Source: an uncultured Candidatus Melainabacteria bacterium (GTDB taxonomy: Bacteria; Cyanobacteriota; Vampirovibrionia; Gastranaerophilales; Gastranaerophilaceae). From it: a DNA stretch of 64,000 nucleotides. The notes under the pieces are model-generated. The model was given only the letters and a program-made list of their open reading frames with translations, did no database searches and was not told the origin of the DNA. The translations under genes and the position numbers were made by a program. Location: NCBI GenBank assembly GCA_934691935.1, contig CAKUTH010000007.1:1-64000 (forward strand). Direction: 5' to 3'. Positions 8,714-17,136 of this stretch are shown piece by piece. Positions within the stretch are counted from its first letter, which is position 1. Every line of letters starts with the position of its first letter.

Positions 8714-9685
8714 CTACGCAACTCCATTATTAAGCAAATCGTGGATATGAATTACGCCAATCGGCTTTTTGTCCTCTACGACAAAGATATTTGTAATCTT
8801 TTTATCGTGCATAATTTTCATAGCTTCTGACGCCATTATATCTTTTGAAACAGTTTTTGGATTTTTTGTCATCAAATTAATAGCTTTTTCTTCCAAAATT
8901 TGAGGTGACAAACATCTTCTCAAGTCGCCATCAGTAAGCATTCCTGTAAATTCGCCTTTATCATTAATAAAACCGACACAACCAAGTCTTTTTGACGTCA
9001 TTTCTAACAGAACGCGTTGCATATCAGCATGTTCTTCCAATAGAGGCATTTCTTCTCCTGTATGCATCAAATCGCCAACCTTCTGTAAAATAGAGCCAAG
9101 TTTTCCACCTGGATGTCTTGCATTGAAATCAGCTTTTGTAAAACCTTTTCTCTCAATCAAACCTGTTGTCAAGATATCGCCTAAAACGAGTGTAGCTGTC
9201 GTCGAGCTTGTTGGAGCTAACCCCAAAGGACAAGCCTCTCCGTTATTAGGCAATTTCAATACTATATCACCAGCTTTGCCTAACGAACTATTTGGATTTT
9301 TTGTAATTGAAATAAGTTTTATGCCAAAACGCTTGCAATAGTTCAAGATGTCAACAAGCTCTTTAGATTCTCCGCTGTTTGAAATAGCAACTACCACATC
9401 GTCCTCTGTAATCATACCCAAATCGCCATGACTTGCTTCGGCTGGATGTACAAAAAATGATGGTGTACCTGTTGAGGCAAGAGAAGCTGCTATTTTTTTG
9501 CCTATATGCCCTGATTTTCCCATGCCTGTAATTATTATCCTGCCTTTGGCATTCTGCATAACATCCAAGGCTTTTGAAAGCGACTCATCAAGCCCTTCTT
9601 TCAATTTTATTATCGTATCTATTTCTCTGTCAATTGTTCTAACTGCACAGTCTATATCTTTTTTAATTTCTAACGTCGCTGACAT
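8714..9685 (-). CDS. kdsD: D-arabinose-5-phosphate isomerase, KdsD/KpsF family
   Basis: A 323-residue enzyme that interconverts ribulose-5-phosphate and arabinose-5-phosphate, the first step to Kdo and hence lipopolysaccharide. The start is ATG 9685 with AAAGGAGT upstream; an extended frame lacks a site. Domains are an SIS sugar-isomerase domain at about 30-170 (IIITGMGKSGHIGKKIAASL, STGTPSFFVHPAEASHGDLG, AISNSGESKE, APTSSTTATLVLGD) and two CBS domains at about 200-320 (DLMHTGEEMP, LTDGDLRR, DLLNNG). Order and length match the family. Its presence implies a diderm envelope. It is convergent with mnmG. Confidence 0.95.
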   Translation of the reverse strand: MSATLEIKKDIDCAVRTIDREIDTIIKLKEGLDESLSKALDVMQNAKGRIIITGMGKSGHIGKKIAASLASTGTPSFFVHPAEASHGDLGMITEDDVVVAISNSGESKELVDILNYCKRFGIKLISITKNPNSSLGKAGDIVLKLPNNGEACPLGLAPTSSTTATLVLGDILTTGLIERKGFTKADFNARHPGGKLGSILQKVGDLMHTGEEMPLLEEHADMQRVLLEMTSKRLGCVGFINDKGEFTGMLTDGDLRRCLSPQILEEKAINLMTKNPKTVSKDIMASEAMKIMHDKKITNIFVVEDKKPIGVIHIHDLLNNGVA

Positions 9686-9724
9686 CTGTACTCCTTTATA
9701 CTGATAACAGAATATCACAAAAAA

Positions 9725-10324
9725 CTAATTCTTTGAAAGTCTTTTGCGGTAATAATAAACAAGCGCAAAAATTGCACAATAAAGTGAAAATTCTGCAGTT
9801 TCTTCTAGTGTTGTACTATCCAAGACTTTTTCACCTAGCATTTGGAATACTACAAACAAAGCCATCACAACCAAATCCCAAAATGGAAATCTTACGTTTT
9901 GGAACACATTTTTAACGTCTAGCCAAATCTTATTTACGATTGCATAAAGGCATGAACAAGCAATATAAATACCGATAATTACGTGCGCAAGCCAGCCGTA
10001 CTTGTAGTGTGACCAATGATAAAACATGTGAGGATTATCAGGCATTTGAGCAAAAAGGCATCTACCGTAGCTGATTTCTCTCATAAACATCAAAAATATA
10101 ACCATTGCACCAAAATTAAACAAAACCTTATTATTTTTAGCTTTCAAGCACATAATAAAAGCACCTGCCAGCACTATCAGCTGAGTATTTTCAAGCAACG
10201 TATTTTCATAAATATCTTCAACGTTGAAAACATGAATTAACAACATACATACGGCAAAAATCGCCAATGCAATCAAGACATTCCAAAAATACTTAAAGTC
10301 TACAAATTTTAAAACTTTCTCCAT
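9725..10324 (-). CDS. Polytopic membrane protein, unknown family
   Basis: A 199-residue integral membrane protein with five or six helices (for example YFWNVLIALAIFAVCMLLI, NTQLIVLAGAFIMCL, NFGAMVIFLMFM, HVIIGIYIACSCLYAI, FWDLVVMALFVVF, FSLYCAIFALVYY). Polar residues cluster in the loops: MREISYGR after helix 3, HWSHYKYGW before helix 4, and a GEK...LEETAE motif before the last helix. Conserved-looking Arg, Glu and His near the membrane hint at an enzyme or sensor, but no family is recognised. The start has AGGAG 8 nt upstream. It lies between kdsD and tRNA-Gln on the same strand, with a 39-nt gap to kdsD. Confidence 0.75.
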   Translation of the reverse strand: MEKVLKFVDFKYFWNVLIALAIFAVCMLLIHVFNVEDIYENTLLENTQLIVLAGAFIMCLKAKNNKVLFNFGAMVIFLMFMREISYGRCLFAQMPDNPHMFYHWSHYKYGWLAHVIIGIYIACSCLYAIVNKIWLDVKNVFQNVRFPFWDLVVMALFVVFQMLGEKVLDSTTLEETAEFSLYCAIFALVYYYRKRLSKN

Positions 10325-10349
10325 ACAAATCTCCTAATCTATATAAATC

Positions 10350-10420
10350 TTCTCGGAGATGGATTCGAACCACCGTTGGAAGAGCCAGAATCTTCAGTCC
10401 TGCCACTAGACGATCCGAGA
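10350..10420 (-). tRNA. tRNA-Gln (CUG anticodon)
   Basis: Full cloverleaf on the minus strand: acceptor TCTCGGA/TCCGAGA, D arm with AGTGGCAGGAC, anticodon stem GAAGA/TCTTC with loop TTCTGGC giving anticodon CTG, T arm with GGTTCGAATCC. The U1-A72 pair is common in glutamine tRNAs. CCA is not encoded. Confidence 0.88.
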
Positions 10421-10467
10421 TTGATACCAATAAAGAATATACCAAATACGCAAATCTTGTCAATATT

Positions 10468-11403
10468 TTATTTTATCTTTGCAATTATTTGACTGTTATA
10501 ATCCGCATCTTTACAAGGTTTTATCATGCAGTTATAACGTTCGCTATTAAAAGTAATCTTACCTTCTACATGCACAAACTTGTCGGATTTTCTCAAGAAA
10601 CTTTCATAACACGTATCCAAATGTCCAATATCAATAGCACGATAACCCTTTTGTGCTAAATCATAAGCCAAAACTGTTGCAGTTGGGCCAAGCGCAAGAA
10701 TGAACAGTTTGTCTTTTTGGATTTTTGAACATTCAGCCAAAATTTCATCATATTTTGAAAAAGCGTTTTTTATCGGACATAAAATTCTTTGAATTGATTT
10801 GGTATTGGAAAATAAGTCATTGCCAACGCCAAGCCTGCTACCTGCACCTTCAACTATAACAACATCTTTATTTCTCCAAATGGATTTTAATTTTTCGTAA
10901 TAAGCAATTCCCTCTGCCTCTGTATTAAAAATAAAACATCTTGCTAAATTTGCATCAATATATGTATTTGAAAAACTCATATATTTATACAAAGTTTCTC
11001 GGCAAAGCATGATAATCTTGCGCCAGTAATCCGTTCCGCAATACCCAAATATATCAACAATTCCAACCAAAACTTTGTCATCTTCGTTTCTTATAATTTC
11101 TTTCAATCTTTCTGACAAAACAGGACTTGCATTTTGAAAACCTATACTTTCACCCATAAGAAGTTTAAATTCACCATCACCATATCTGGCAACAGATTTG
11201 CCTGACGCAATCACTTCATCTATAGAGTCGTTAATCCCTAATATTTTGGGCAATTTAACATTTTGCAAAGTTCGCGGATCGGCTAATTCATACAACAAAT
11301 TATTCAATCTGTCATTATATGGTGCCAGATTAAATTTCATCCTAATCCCAAATAAATTAATTTCTAATCGTCCTGTTGCAGACGTCTTTTTAATATAAAA
11401 CAT
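10468..11403 (-). CDS. GT-D fold (DUF1792-type) glycosyltransferase
   Basis: A 311-residue cytoplasmic protein whose motif GKSVARYGDGEFKLL at about 70-85 is the hallmark of GT-D fold glycosyltransferases (SP_1767/DUF1792 group), where the DGE triplet binds metal and nucleotide sugar. Further matching segments are KVLVGIVDIFGYCG, VVIVEGAGSRLGVGNDLF and LFILALGPTATVLAYDLAQKGYRAIDIGHLD. It probably adds a sugar to a surface glycan; donor and acceptor cannot be told. The ATG at 11403 has AAGGAAC upstream. It is divergent from the radical SAM gene and not in a sugar cluster. Confidence 0.85.
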   Translation of the reverse strand: MFYIKKTSATGRLEINLFGIRMKFNLAPYNDRLNNLLYELADPRTLQNVKLPKILGINDSIDEVIASGKSVARYGDGEFKLLMGESIGFQNASPVLSERLKEIIRNEDDKVLVGIVDIFGYCGTDYWRKIIMLCRETLYKYMSFSNTYIDANLARCFIFNTEAEGIAYYEKLKSIWRNKDVVIVEGAGSRLGVGNDLFSNTKSIQRILCPIKNAFSKYDEILAECSKIQKDKLFILALGPTATVLAYDLAQKGYRAIDIGHLDTCYESFLRKSDKFVHVEGKITFNSERYNCMIKPCKDADYNSQIIAKIK

Positions 11404-11487
11404 ACTTCCGTTCCTTTTAAAAAAATTATATCACAAATTGTTAACAATTTAGCCATGACTATAAAATTATTGTTTAATATTAATATT

Positions 11488-14013
11488 ATGAATTGTTTAT
11501 TTAGAAATGAAGCCTTGTATAAATGCAACAAACCCTATCAATATGTCGGTGGAGAATTTTTATCTGCGAACAAAAGTTTTGATGATGCAAAATTGAAATT
11601 TGCATTCGCGTTTCCTGACAAATACGAGATTGGCATAAGTAATCTCGGAGTAAGAATACTTTACGGTTTAATAAACGAGCAACCCGACTACATGTGCGAT
11701 AGAGTTTATGCTCCCGAACCAGATTTCAAACCAGATATACTTTACGGTCTGGAAAGCAAACGCCCAATCAATGAATTTGACGCCATAGCCTTTTCACTCC
11801 AATACGAAATGGCATATCCTACAGTTTTAAAAATGCTTGAAATGTCAAATATTCCATATCGAAACGATATGAGAGGAGATGATGACCCAATAATTCTAGC
11901 TGGCGGGCCTTGTGCATTCAATCCACTGCCATTAGCTGATTTTATTGATGTATTCATGATTGGTGATGGGGAAGATTGTATTATCGAAGCCTGCAAAATC
12001 ATCGAACAAACTAAAGGCTTGCCAAGACAAGAAAGAATTAAAGTTCTTTGCGAAAGTGAAAACTCTGGCAGATGGTCAGCTTCTATTGGTGGCAACGTAA
12101 CCAAAAGGATTGCTCAATTAGAATATGAAACAGCTTTGAAAAAATATCCAATACCATTTTCTACATCTGTACAAGACAGAGCTGTAGTAGAAATTAGGCG
12201 CGGATGTGGCAGAATGTGCCGTTTTTGCCAACCTGGGCACGTAACTTTACCAGTCAGAGAAAGACCAGCAGAAGATATTATAAGAATTGCAAAGGAATTA
12301 GTTAAAAACACAGGCTATGACGAATATTCTCTACTTTCATTATCTTCAAATGATTACAAAAACATCAACGAAGTAATTAAAGAACTTGCTGTTGATTTTA
12401 ACGAGAAAAAAATCTCTGTATCGCTACCAAGCCAACGTATAGACGGATTTAACCTTGAACTTGCAAATCTTGTTCAAAGTGTAAGAAAATCAACAATGAC
12501 ACTTGCTCCAGAAGCTGGTAGTCAGCGTTTGCGAGATAAAATCAAAAAAAACATTAATGAAGAACAGATTTTAAACGCCGTACTAACCCTATATGAAAAC
12601 GGTTGGTCAAGAGTTAAATTTTATTTTATCTGCGGACTTCCAACAGAAACATTGGAAGATATGGATGAAATGGCTGGACTTTTATCAAAAATCAAATGGC
12701 GTTGTAAACAAATAAAAAAAGAAAAAGGCCTGCAACACGGAATGGACATAACTTGCACATTGTCAATTTTTGTTCCAAAGCCATTTACACCATTCCAATG
12801 GTATCCGCAAATGCCATTAGATGAAGTTTCTGCCCATATAAAATATTTGAAGGAAAAAATTGCGCACCTTAAAGGCGTAAAAATCAATTACCACGAACAA
12901 TTCACTTCTCAATTAGAGGCTGTATTAACTCGTGGCAACAGAAATTTATGCCCATATATTGAAGCTCTTTATAAAAAAGGTTGCTACCTTGACGCTTGGG
13001 GCGAATATATTAACGAGGACACATGGGCGCAAACAGCGAAGGAACTTGGTATTGACCTTGCAAGCCTAGCTCAAAAACATTACAGAACTGATGAAGTTTT
13101 GCCTTGGGATTTCATAAAAATTGGAGTTGATAAAGAATGGTTAATCAATGAATATAATGATTCTAACGCAAAACCTACCTGCGAAAAACAATGTGTAAAT
13201 TGCGGAGTTTGCAAAAACTTAAAAACTCATAAAGTTTTAGCAAAACCTTACAAGGCTAGCGAAAAAGCTCAAAATTTAAAACTTGAAATAAAAGAGCCTA
13301 AGACCGCAAACGGTTATGATAAGGATATTTTCAGATATAGAATAAAATTAACCAAAACTGGCATTTTAAAATATTTTTCACATTTGGATTGGCAGAATAC
13401 ATTTTTAAAAGCATTGTCAAGAACCGACTTAAATATTGTTTATTCATTGGGTTATAACCCTATGATGAAGGTGTCTATGGGCATCGCACTGCCTTTATTT
13501 TGCGAAAGCGAAGGAGAATTGGTTGATTTGGAACTTTTTGACAATCTTAAACCCGAAGAACTCAAACTAAGGTTGGAAAAAGTTTTGCCAGAAGGATCTA
13601 AAATTATAAGTATTGTAAATATTGAAAAATCAGCTCCCGCAATTGATGTGACTGCACAATGGGCTGAATATAAAATTGATATTTTCGACAAAACTCTTTA
13701 CGATTTTGAGAATTTGCGCTATAATACAAACAGAGTTTTATCTTCCAAAGAAATTTTTATTGAGAAGAAAAACAAAAAAGGTTTACTAAAAAAAACAGAC
13801 GTTAAACCATCAATTAAATCATATAAATTTGAAGGAGAGAGTCTGTTCATAACACTAAAAACGGGTCAATCCGCAACGCCAAAAGATGACGGCACGGTTA
13901 CTGCTGGGATACCAGCACTGAGAGCCGATGTATTGATGGGCGTTATAGCACCTAACGTTATTTTCAACATTAAACGTACAAGGTTCTTTGACTCAGAGTT
14001 AAACGAATTGTAG
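11488..14013 (+). CDS. Radical SAM protein with DUF2344 domain (TIGR03960/TIGR03936 fusion)
   Basis: About 841 residues from ATG 11488; an in-frame ATG at 11455 is possible. The N-terminal third resembles a cobalamin-type domain (FPDKYEIGISNLGVRILY). A radical SAM core follows with the iron-sulfur motif RGCGRMCRFCQPGH (CX3CX2C) and APEAGSQRLRDKI. After a small Cys cluster (CEKQCVNCGVCK) comes the DUF2344 domain (GILKYFSHLDWQNTFLKALS, GYNPMMKVSMGIALPLFCES). The chemistry is unknown. In many bacteria this protein directly precedes RNase G, as it does here with a 13-nt gap, so a role in RNA modification or maturation is plausible. Confidence 0.93.
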   Translation: MNCLFRNEALYKCNKPYQYVGGEFLSANKSFDDAKLKFAFAFPDKYEIGISNLGVRILYGLINEQPDYMCDRVYAPEPDFKPDILYGLESKRPINEFDAIAFSLQYEMAYPTVLKMLEMSNIPYRNDMRGDDDPIILAGGPCAFNPLPLADFIDVFMIGDGEDCIIEACKIIEQTKGLPRQERIKVLCESENSGRWSASIGGNVTKRIAQLEYETALKKYPIPFSTSVQDRAVVEIRRGCGRMCRFCQPGHVTLPVRERPAEDIIRIAKELVKNTGYDEYSLLSLSSNDYKNINEVIKELAVDFNEKKISVSLPSQRIDGFNLELANLVQSVRKSTMTLAPEAGSQRLRDKIKKNINEEQILNAVLTLYENGWSRVKFYFICGLPTETLEDMDEMAGLLSKIKWRCKQIKKEKGLQHGMDITCTLSIFVPKPFTPFQWYPQMPLDEVSAHIKYLKEKIAHLKGVKINYHEQFTSQLEAVLTRGNRNLCPYIEALYKKGCYLDAWGEYINEDTWAQTAKELGIDLASLAQKHYRTDEVLPWDFIKIGVDKEWLINEYNDSNAKPTCEKQCVNCGVCKNLKTHKVLAKPYKASEKAQNLKLEIKEPKTANGYDKDIFRYRIKLTKTGILKYFSHLDWQNTFLKALSRTDLNIVYSLGYNPMMKVSMGIALPLFCESEGELVDLELFDNLKPEELKLRLEKVLPEGSKIISIVNIEKSAPAIDVTAQWAEYKIDIFDKTLYDFENLRYNTNRVLSSKEIFIEKKNKKGLLKKTDVKPSIKSYKFEGESLFITLKTGQSATPKDDGTVTAGIPALRADVLMGVIAPNVIFNIKRTRFFDSELNEL

Positions 14014-14026
14014 TAAAGGATTTTTT

Positions 14027-15781
14027 ATGGAAAAACACAACAAACACCAAAATTTAGAAAAAAGAATTATTATTGCAGAACGTGACAATATCGCTGCAGT
14101 TATGGAAAATGGGAGAGTTTCTGATTTCATTATTTCCAGAGGTGATGTAATCCTCGGTGATGTTTATCTCGCCACAGTTGACAATATTTTGCCAAGTATC
14201 GACGCGGCATTTGTAAATGTCGGAGCTGACAAAATGGGATTTTTACACGCTCAAGATGTTATGGGCAAAGGTACATTAAAAGATAAACTTTCCCCAAAAC
14301 AAAAACTTATTGTTCAAGTTGTAAAAGAACCTACAGGTCACAAAGGACCTAGAGTTACAACCGAAATCAGCCTTCCTGGAAGATTTTTAGTCCTTATGCC
14401 TTACGAACCAGGTATAAGCATAAGCAAAAAAATTGAAAACAATAAGGAAAGAGCAAGACTCAAATCTGTTGTAAGCCTTATTAAACCTGTTGGTGTCGGA
14501 GTTATCATTAGAACCGAGGCTGAAGGTCAATCAGAAGCTGATATTCAAGAAGATTTGGAAATCCTATTAGAAAAATGGAACAATATTATCACATCAGCAG
14601 AAACATTGACTCCTCCAAACCTTCTTTATAGAGATCAAGATTTACTATACAGAACAATCAGAGAAGCATGCACCGAGGATACTAAAGAAATCGTTGTAGA
14701 TACAGCATTTGCACTTCAAAGGGTTCAAAATATTTTACAAAATTGGCACATGAATAAAAATATTCAAGTGACCCTATACAAAGGTACAGAACCTTTACTA
14801 ATCGCAGAAGATATTCATAAAGAAATTAAAGCTGCATTAAATATCAAGGTAAATATGCCATCAGGCGGTTATTTGTTTATCCAACAAACAGAAGCGTTGA
14901 CAGTAATTGACGTTAACAGTGGCAAGTTCACAAGTTCATCAACTCAAGATGAAACAATCCTAAAAACAAACATTGAAGCTGTTCATGAGATAGCTCGTCA
15001 ACTCAGATTACGAAACATCGGCGGAATGATTATTGTAGACTTTATTGACATGATATCAAGAGCCGATAAACTTGCAATGCTTGAAGAACTTGAAATCGCA
15101 CTTGAACCAGATAAAGCAAAACCTCAAGTTGGTCAAATTTCAGATTTAGGACTTGTTGAACTTACTCGTCACAGACAAGGACAGTCTTTATCTGAAATCT
15201 TTACTAAAAAATGTCCGCACTGCCAAGGTACTGGCTACTTTATGAACGAGTTCAATTTTGCATCACCTACAGCAGAAGGTGAATACAGAGCTAAAAACGC
15301 AAAAATGAAACTTCCTGTTAACAAGAAAAACAACAGAAACAATAACAAAAATCAAAAACAACAAAATCAAGCTCCAGAACCTGTAATTGAAGAACAACTT
15401 CAACCACAAGCTCCAATTGAAGTTGAAGTTGAAAACCCTTCAAATACAGCGGTTCAAGAAACTGAAAAACGCGATAATAAAAAAAGACGCACAAGAAAAA
15501 ATAGTAGGCTTGAAAAGAAAGTAGAACCAGTTCAAACAGAAGAACAAAAACCTGTAATTGAAACTGCTGAAACTGTTCTTAAACCTAATGAGGAAATCAA
15601 ACCTGTAATTGAAGTTTCTACAGAAGAACCAAAAACTGCTACTGAAGAAAAAGCAGAAGTTTCAACAAAAGAAACAGCAGAAGAAAAGCCAAAACGCACA
15701 AGACGACCAAATCGCGGTGCTTCAAAAACAAGAAAACCAAGAGCTAAAAAAACAGATAAAGAGGAAAAAGTTGAAGAATAA
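14027..15781 (+). CDS. rng: Ribonuclease E/G family endoribonuclease
   Basis: A 584-residue RNase E/G. An S1-like RNA-binding domain (VILGDVYLATVDNILPSIDAAFVNVG) lies at about 40-120. The catalytic part carries VIDVNSGKF near 295 and IIVDFIDM near 340, the metal-binding aspartates, and a Zn-link CPHCQGTGY near 396 that joins subunits. From about 430 the protein is a disordered Lys/Gln/Glu tail with repeated KPVIE and EEKP blocks, longer than E. coli RNase G and recalling cyanobacterial RNase E tails that recruit partners. Its 3' end overlaps the next small gene by 11 nt, and it is translationally linked to the radical SAM gene upstream. Confidence 0.96.
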   Translation: MEKHNKHQNLEKRIIIAERDNIAAVMENGRVSDFIISRGDVILGDVYLATVDNILPSIDAAFVNVGADKMGFLHAQDVMGKGTLKDKLSPKQKLIVQVVKEPTGHKGPRVTTEISLPGRFLVLMPYEPGISISKKIENNKERARLKSVVSLIKPVGVGVIIRTEAEGQSEADIQEDLEILLEKWNNIITSAETLTPPNLLYRDQDLLYRTIREACTEDTKEIVVDTAFALQRVQNILQNWHMNKNIQVTLYKGTEPLLIAEDIHKEIKAALNIKVNMPSGGYLFIQQTEALTVIDVNSGKFTSSSTQDETILKTNIEAVHEIARQLRLRNIGGMIIVDFIDMISRADKLAMLEELEIALEPDKAKPQVGQISDLGLVELTRHRQGQSLSEIFTKKCPHCQGTGYFMNEFNFASPTAEGEYRAKNAKMKLPVNKKNNRNNNKNQKQQNQAPEPVIEEQLQPQAPIEVEVENPSNTAVQETEKRDNKKRRTRKNSRLEKKVEPVQTEEQKPVIETAETVLKPNEEIKPVIEVSTEEPKTATEEKAEVSTKETAEEKPKRTRRPNRGASKTRKPRAKKTDKEEKVEE

Positions 15782-16058
15782 AATTTTTTCTACAATCATA
15801 ACTTTATTTTTAACAACATCTGCGGGATTTTGCGCACAGCAAACCCGCACTGTTGCTGTACATGACCTTATTATAAAATTTACAATAGCAATGGTTGGCG
15901 TAATCGTTGCATCTGTCGTAATTTGGTTAGGGCTAGCGGTTTACAACAAAATCTTAGCTGGCAAAAACATCTCATCTTTTGACGATGACGTCTTAAAAAC
16001 GCCCAAAACAATTGATGATGCCGTAAAATTTTTTATCAAAAAAAATAGATTGAAATAA
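15771..16058 (+). CDS. Small exported or membrane protein overlapping the rng stop
   Basis: A 95-residue product read from TTG 15771, which has AGAGGAAA just upstream and overlaps the RNase G stop in another frame. A longer in-frame extension lies inside the rng tail and is compositionally a shadow. The product has a signal-like N-terminus (KIFSTIITLFLTTSAGFCAQ), then a second strongly hydrophobic helix (TIAMVGVIVASVVIWLGLAVY) and a basic C-terminal part ending FFIKKNRLK. No family is recognised. The spacing shows it belongs to the same operon as radical SAM and rng and as the next gene 13 nt on. Confidence 0.65.
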   Translation: MKNKIFSTIITLFLTTSAGFCAQQTRTVAVHDLIIKFTIAMVGVIVASVVIWLGLAVYNKILAGKNISSFDDDVLKTPKTIDDAVKFFIKKNRLK

Positions 16059-16071
16059 AATATGAGGTTTT

Positions 16072-16296
16072 ATGAAAAAGGCTTTTGGCGCAATTGATTT
16101 ACTTATTGGATTACTTATTACAACGGCAATTTTTATGGTTTGCATGAGTTCATTTAAGGGAATTTCTATCAATCCAAAAGATGCAGATACCAGAAGTGTA
16201 AAAGAACATGTTGATGCTCAAGTAAACGAAATCGAACAAATGCGACAACAATCCATAAATATTCAAACTGATATATTAAACAATGAGGCTCAATAA
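16072..16296 (+). CDS. Small pseudopilin-like membrane protein
   Basis: A 74-residue protein with a single N-terminal hydrophobic helix (AIDLLIGLLITTAIFMVCM) directly after MKKAFG, then a hydrophilic helical tail rich in Gln and Glu. The basic start, Gly before the helix and an acidic residue within its first residues recall pilin-like proteins, but the acid is Asp at +3 rather than Glu at +5, so assignment to that class is tentative. The ribosome site is weak (GAGG). It is the last gene of the radical SAM-rng operon; an inverted repeat spans its stop codon. Confidence 0.6.
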   Translation: MKKAFGAIDLLIGLLITTAIFMVCMSSFKGISINPKDADTRSVKEHVDAQVNEIEQMRQQSINIQTDILNNEAQ

Positions 16297-16310
16297 AATT
16301 GAGCCTCATT
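16282..16310. terminator. Inverted repeat across the end of the operon
   Basis: AATGAGGCTCAAT and ATTGAGCCTCATT form a perfect 13-bp stem with a 3-base loop, spanning the stop codon. The + side has only a weak T-rich tail; it may terminate both convergent units. Confidence 0.6.
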
Positions 16311-16340
16311 CACATTTATAAAAATAAAATTAATAAAAAC

Positions 16341-17075
16341 TTATCTACGAGAATTCAATTTAGCCAACAATCTCAAAATTTCCATATACAACCATACAAG
16401 GGTAATCATTAGCCCCATCGCGCCGTACCATTCATAGTCTTTGCTCATCAAATTGTTTGAAGCAGATTCAATGAAATAAAAATCTTGAATTAACGATAAT
16501 GATGCGATTGCAACAACTATCAAACTAAAAACAATTCCGACAGGTCCATTATCGAAAATACCAGGGATTGTTCTGCTAAATAAAGATAAAATTATTTGTA
16601 CAAAATATATTGCACCAACTGAAAGTATCGCAGTCAACAACACAGAACGGAATGTTTCTGTATATTGAATTAATTTTGCTTTGTATAACATTAGCATGAC
16701 AAACAATGATGCAAATGTTAACATAATCGCTTGGATTACAATACCTTGAAAAGCTGCTTCAAAAAATGCTGAAACACCACCCAAAACAATACCTTCCAAC
16801 AATGCGTAAGGTGCAGCGGTATATTTTGCTATTTTCACATTAAAACAAGTTGCCATGACAAGTATAAACCCAACAACCGTAGCGAAGATCGTCATCGGGA
16901 AAACAATTGCGCTTTGACCGTTAAACAAATAATACAAACTAACTCCAGCACCTGCTAACAAGCACACAAAAAGCATAAAAATCTTGCCAATAGTGCCTTG
17001 AACAGACATCGGTTCTCCTTCAAGAATTCTTTCTTGCGATGTAAACATTTTTTCATTTAAAATAGGATTTGACAT
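16341..17075 (-). CDS. Bax inhibitor-1/YccA family membrane protein
   Basis: A 244-residue protein with seven hydrophobic helices and the family-typical N-terminus MSNPILNEKMF. The segments ALLEGIVLGGVSAFFEAA, IVIQAIMLTFASLFVMLML and the C-terminal YEWYGAMGLMITLVWLYMEILRLLA match the bacterial BaxI-1 group. Relatives act as proton- or calcium-leak channels in the inner membrane (BsYetJ); the role here is inferred. The start is backed by GGAAGGAG. It is monocistronic and divergent from the ABC exporter gene. Confidence 0.92.
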   Translation of the reverse strand: MSNPILNEKMFTSQERILEGEPMSVQGTIGKIFMLFVCLLAGAGVSLYYLFNGQSAIVFPMTIFATVVGFILVMATCFNVKIAKYTAAPYALLEGIVLGGVSAFFEAAFQGIVIQAIMLTFASLFVMLMLYKAKLIQYTETFRSVLLTAILSVGAIYFVQIILSLFSRTIPGIFDNGPVGIVFSLIVVAIASLSLIQDFYFIESASNNLMSKDYEWYGAMGLMITLVWLYMEILRLLAKLNSRR

Positions 17076-17136
17076 AATTAACTCCTTCCTTTACCATGGA
17101 TTATATATTATATTTAGAAAATTAACAAGGTACAAA

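Noticed and set aside
15609..15770. Longer start of the small protein behind rng
   Set aside because: This part is the Lys/Gln-rich shadow of the rng tail; TTG 15771 has the ribosome site and a signal peptide right behind it.
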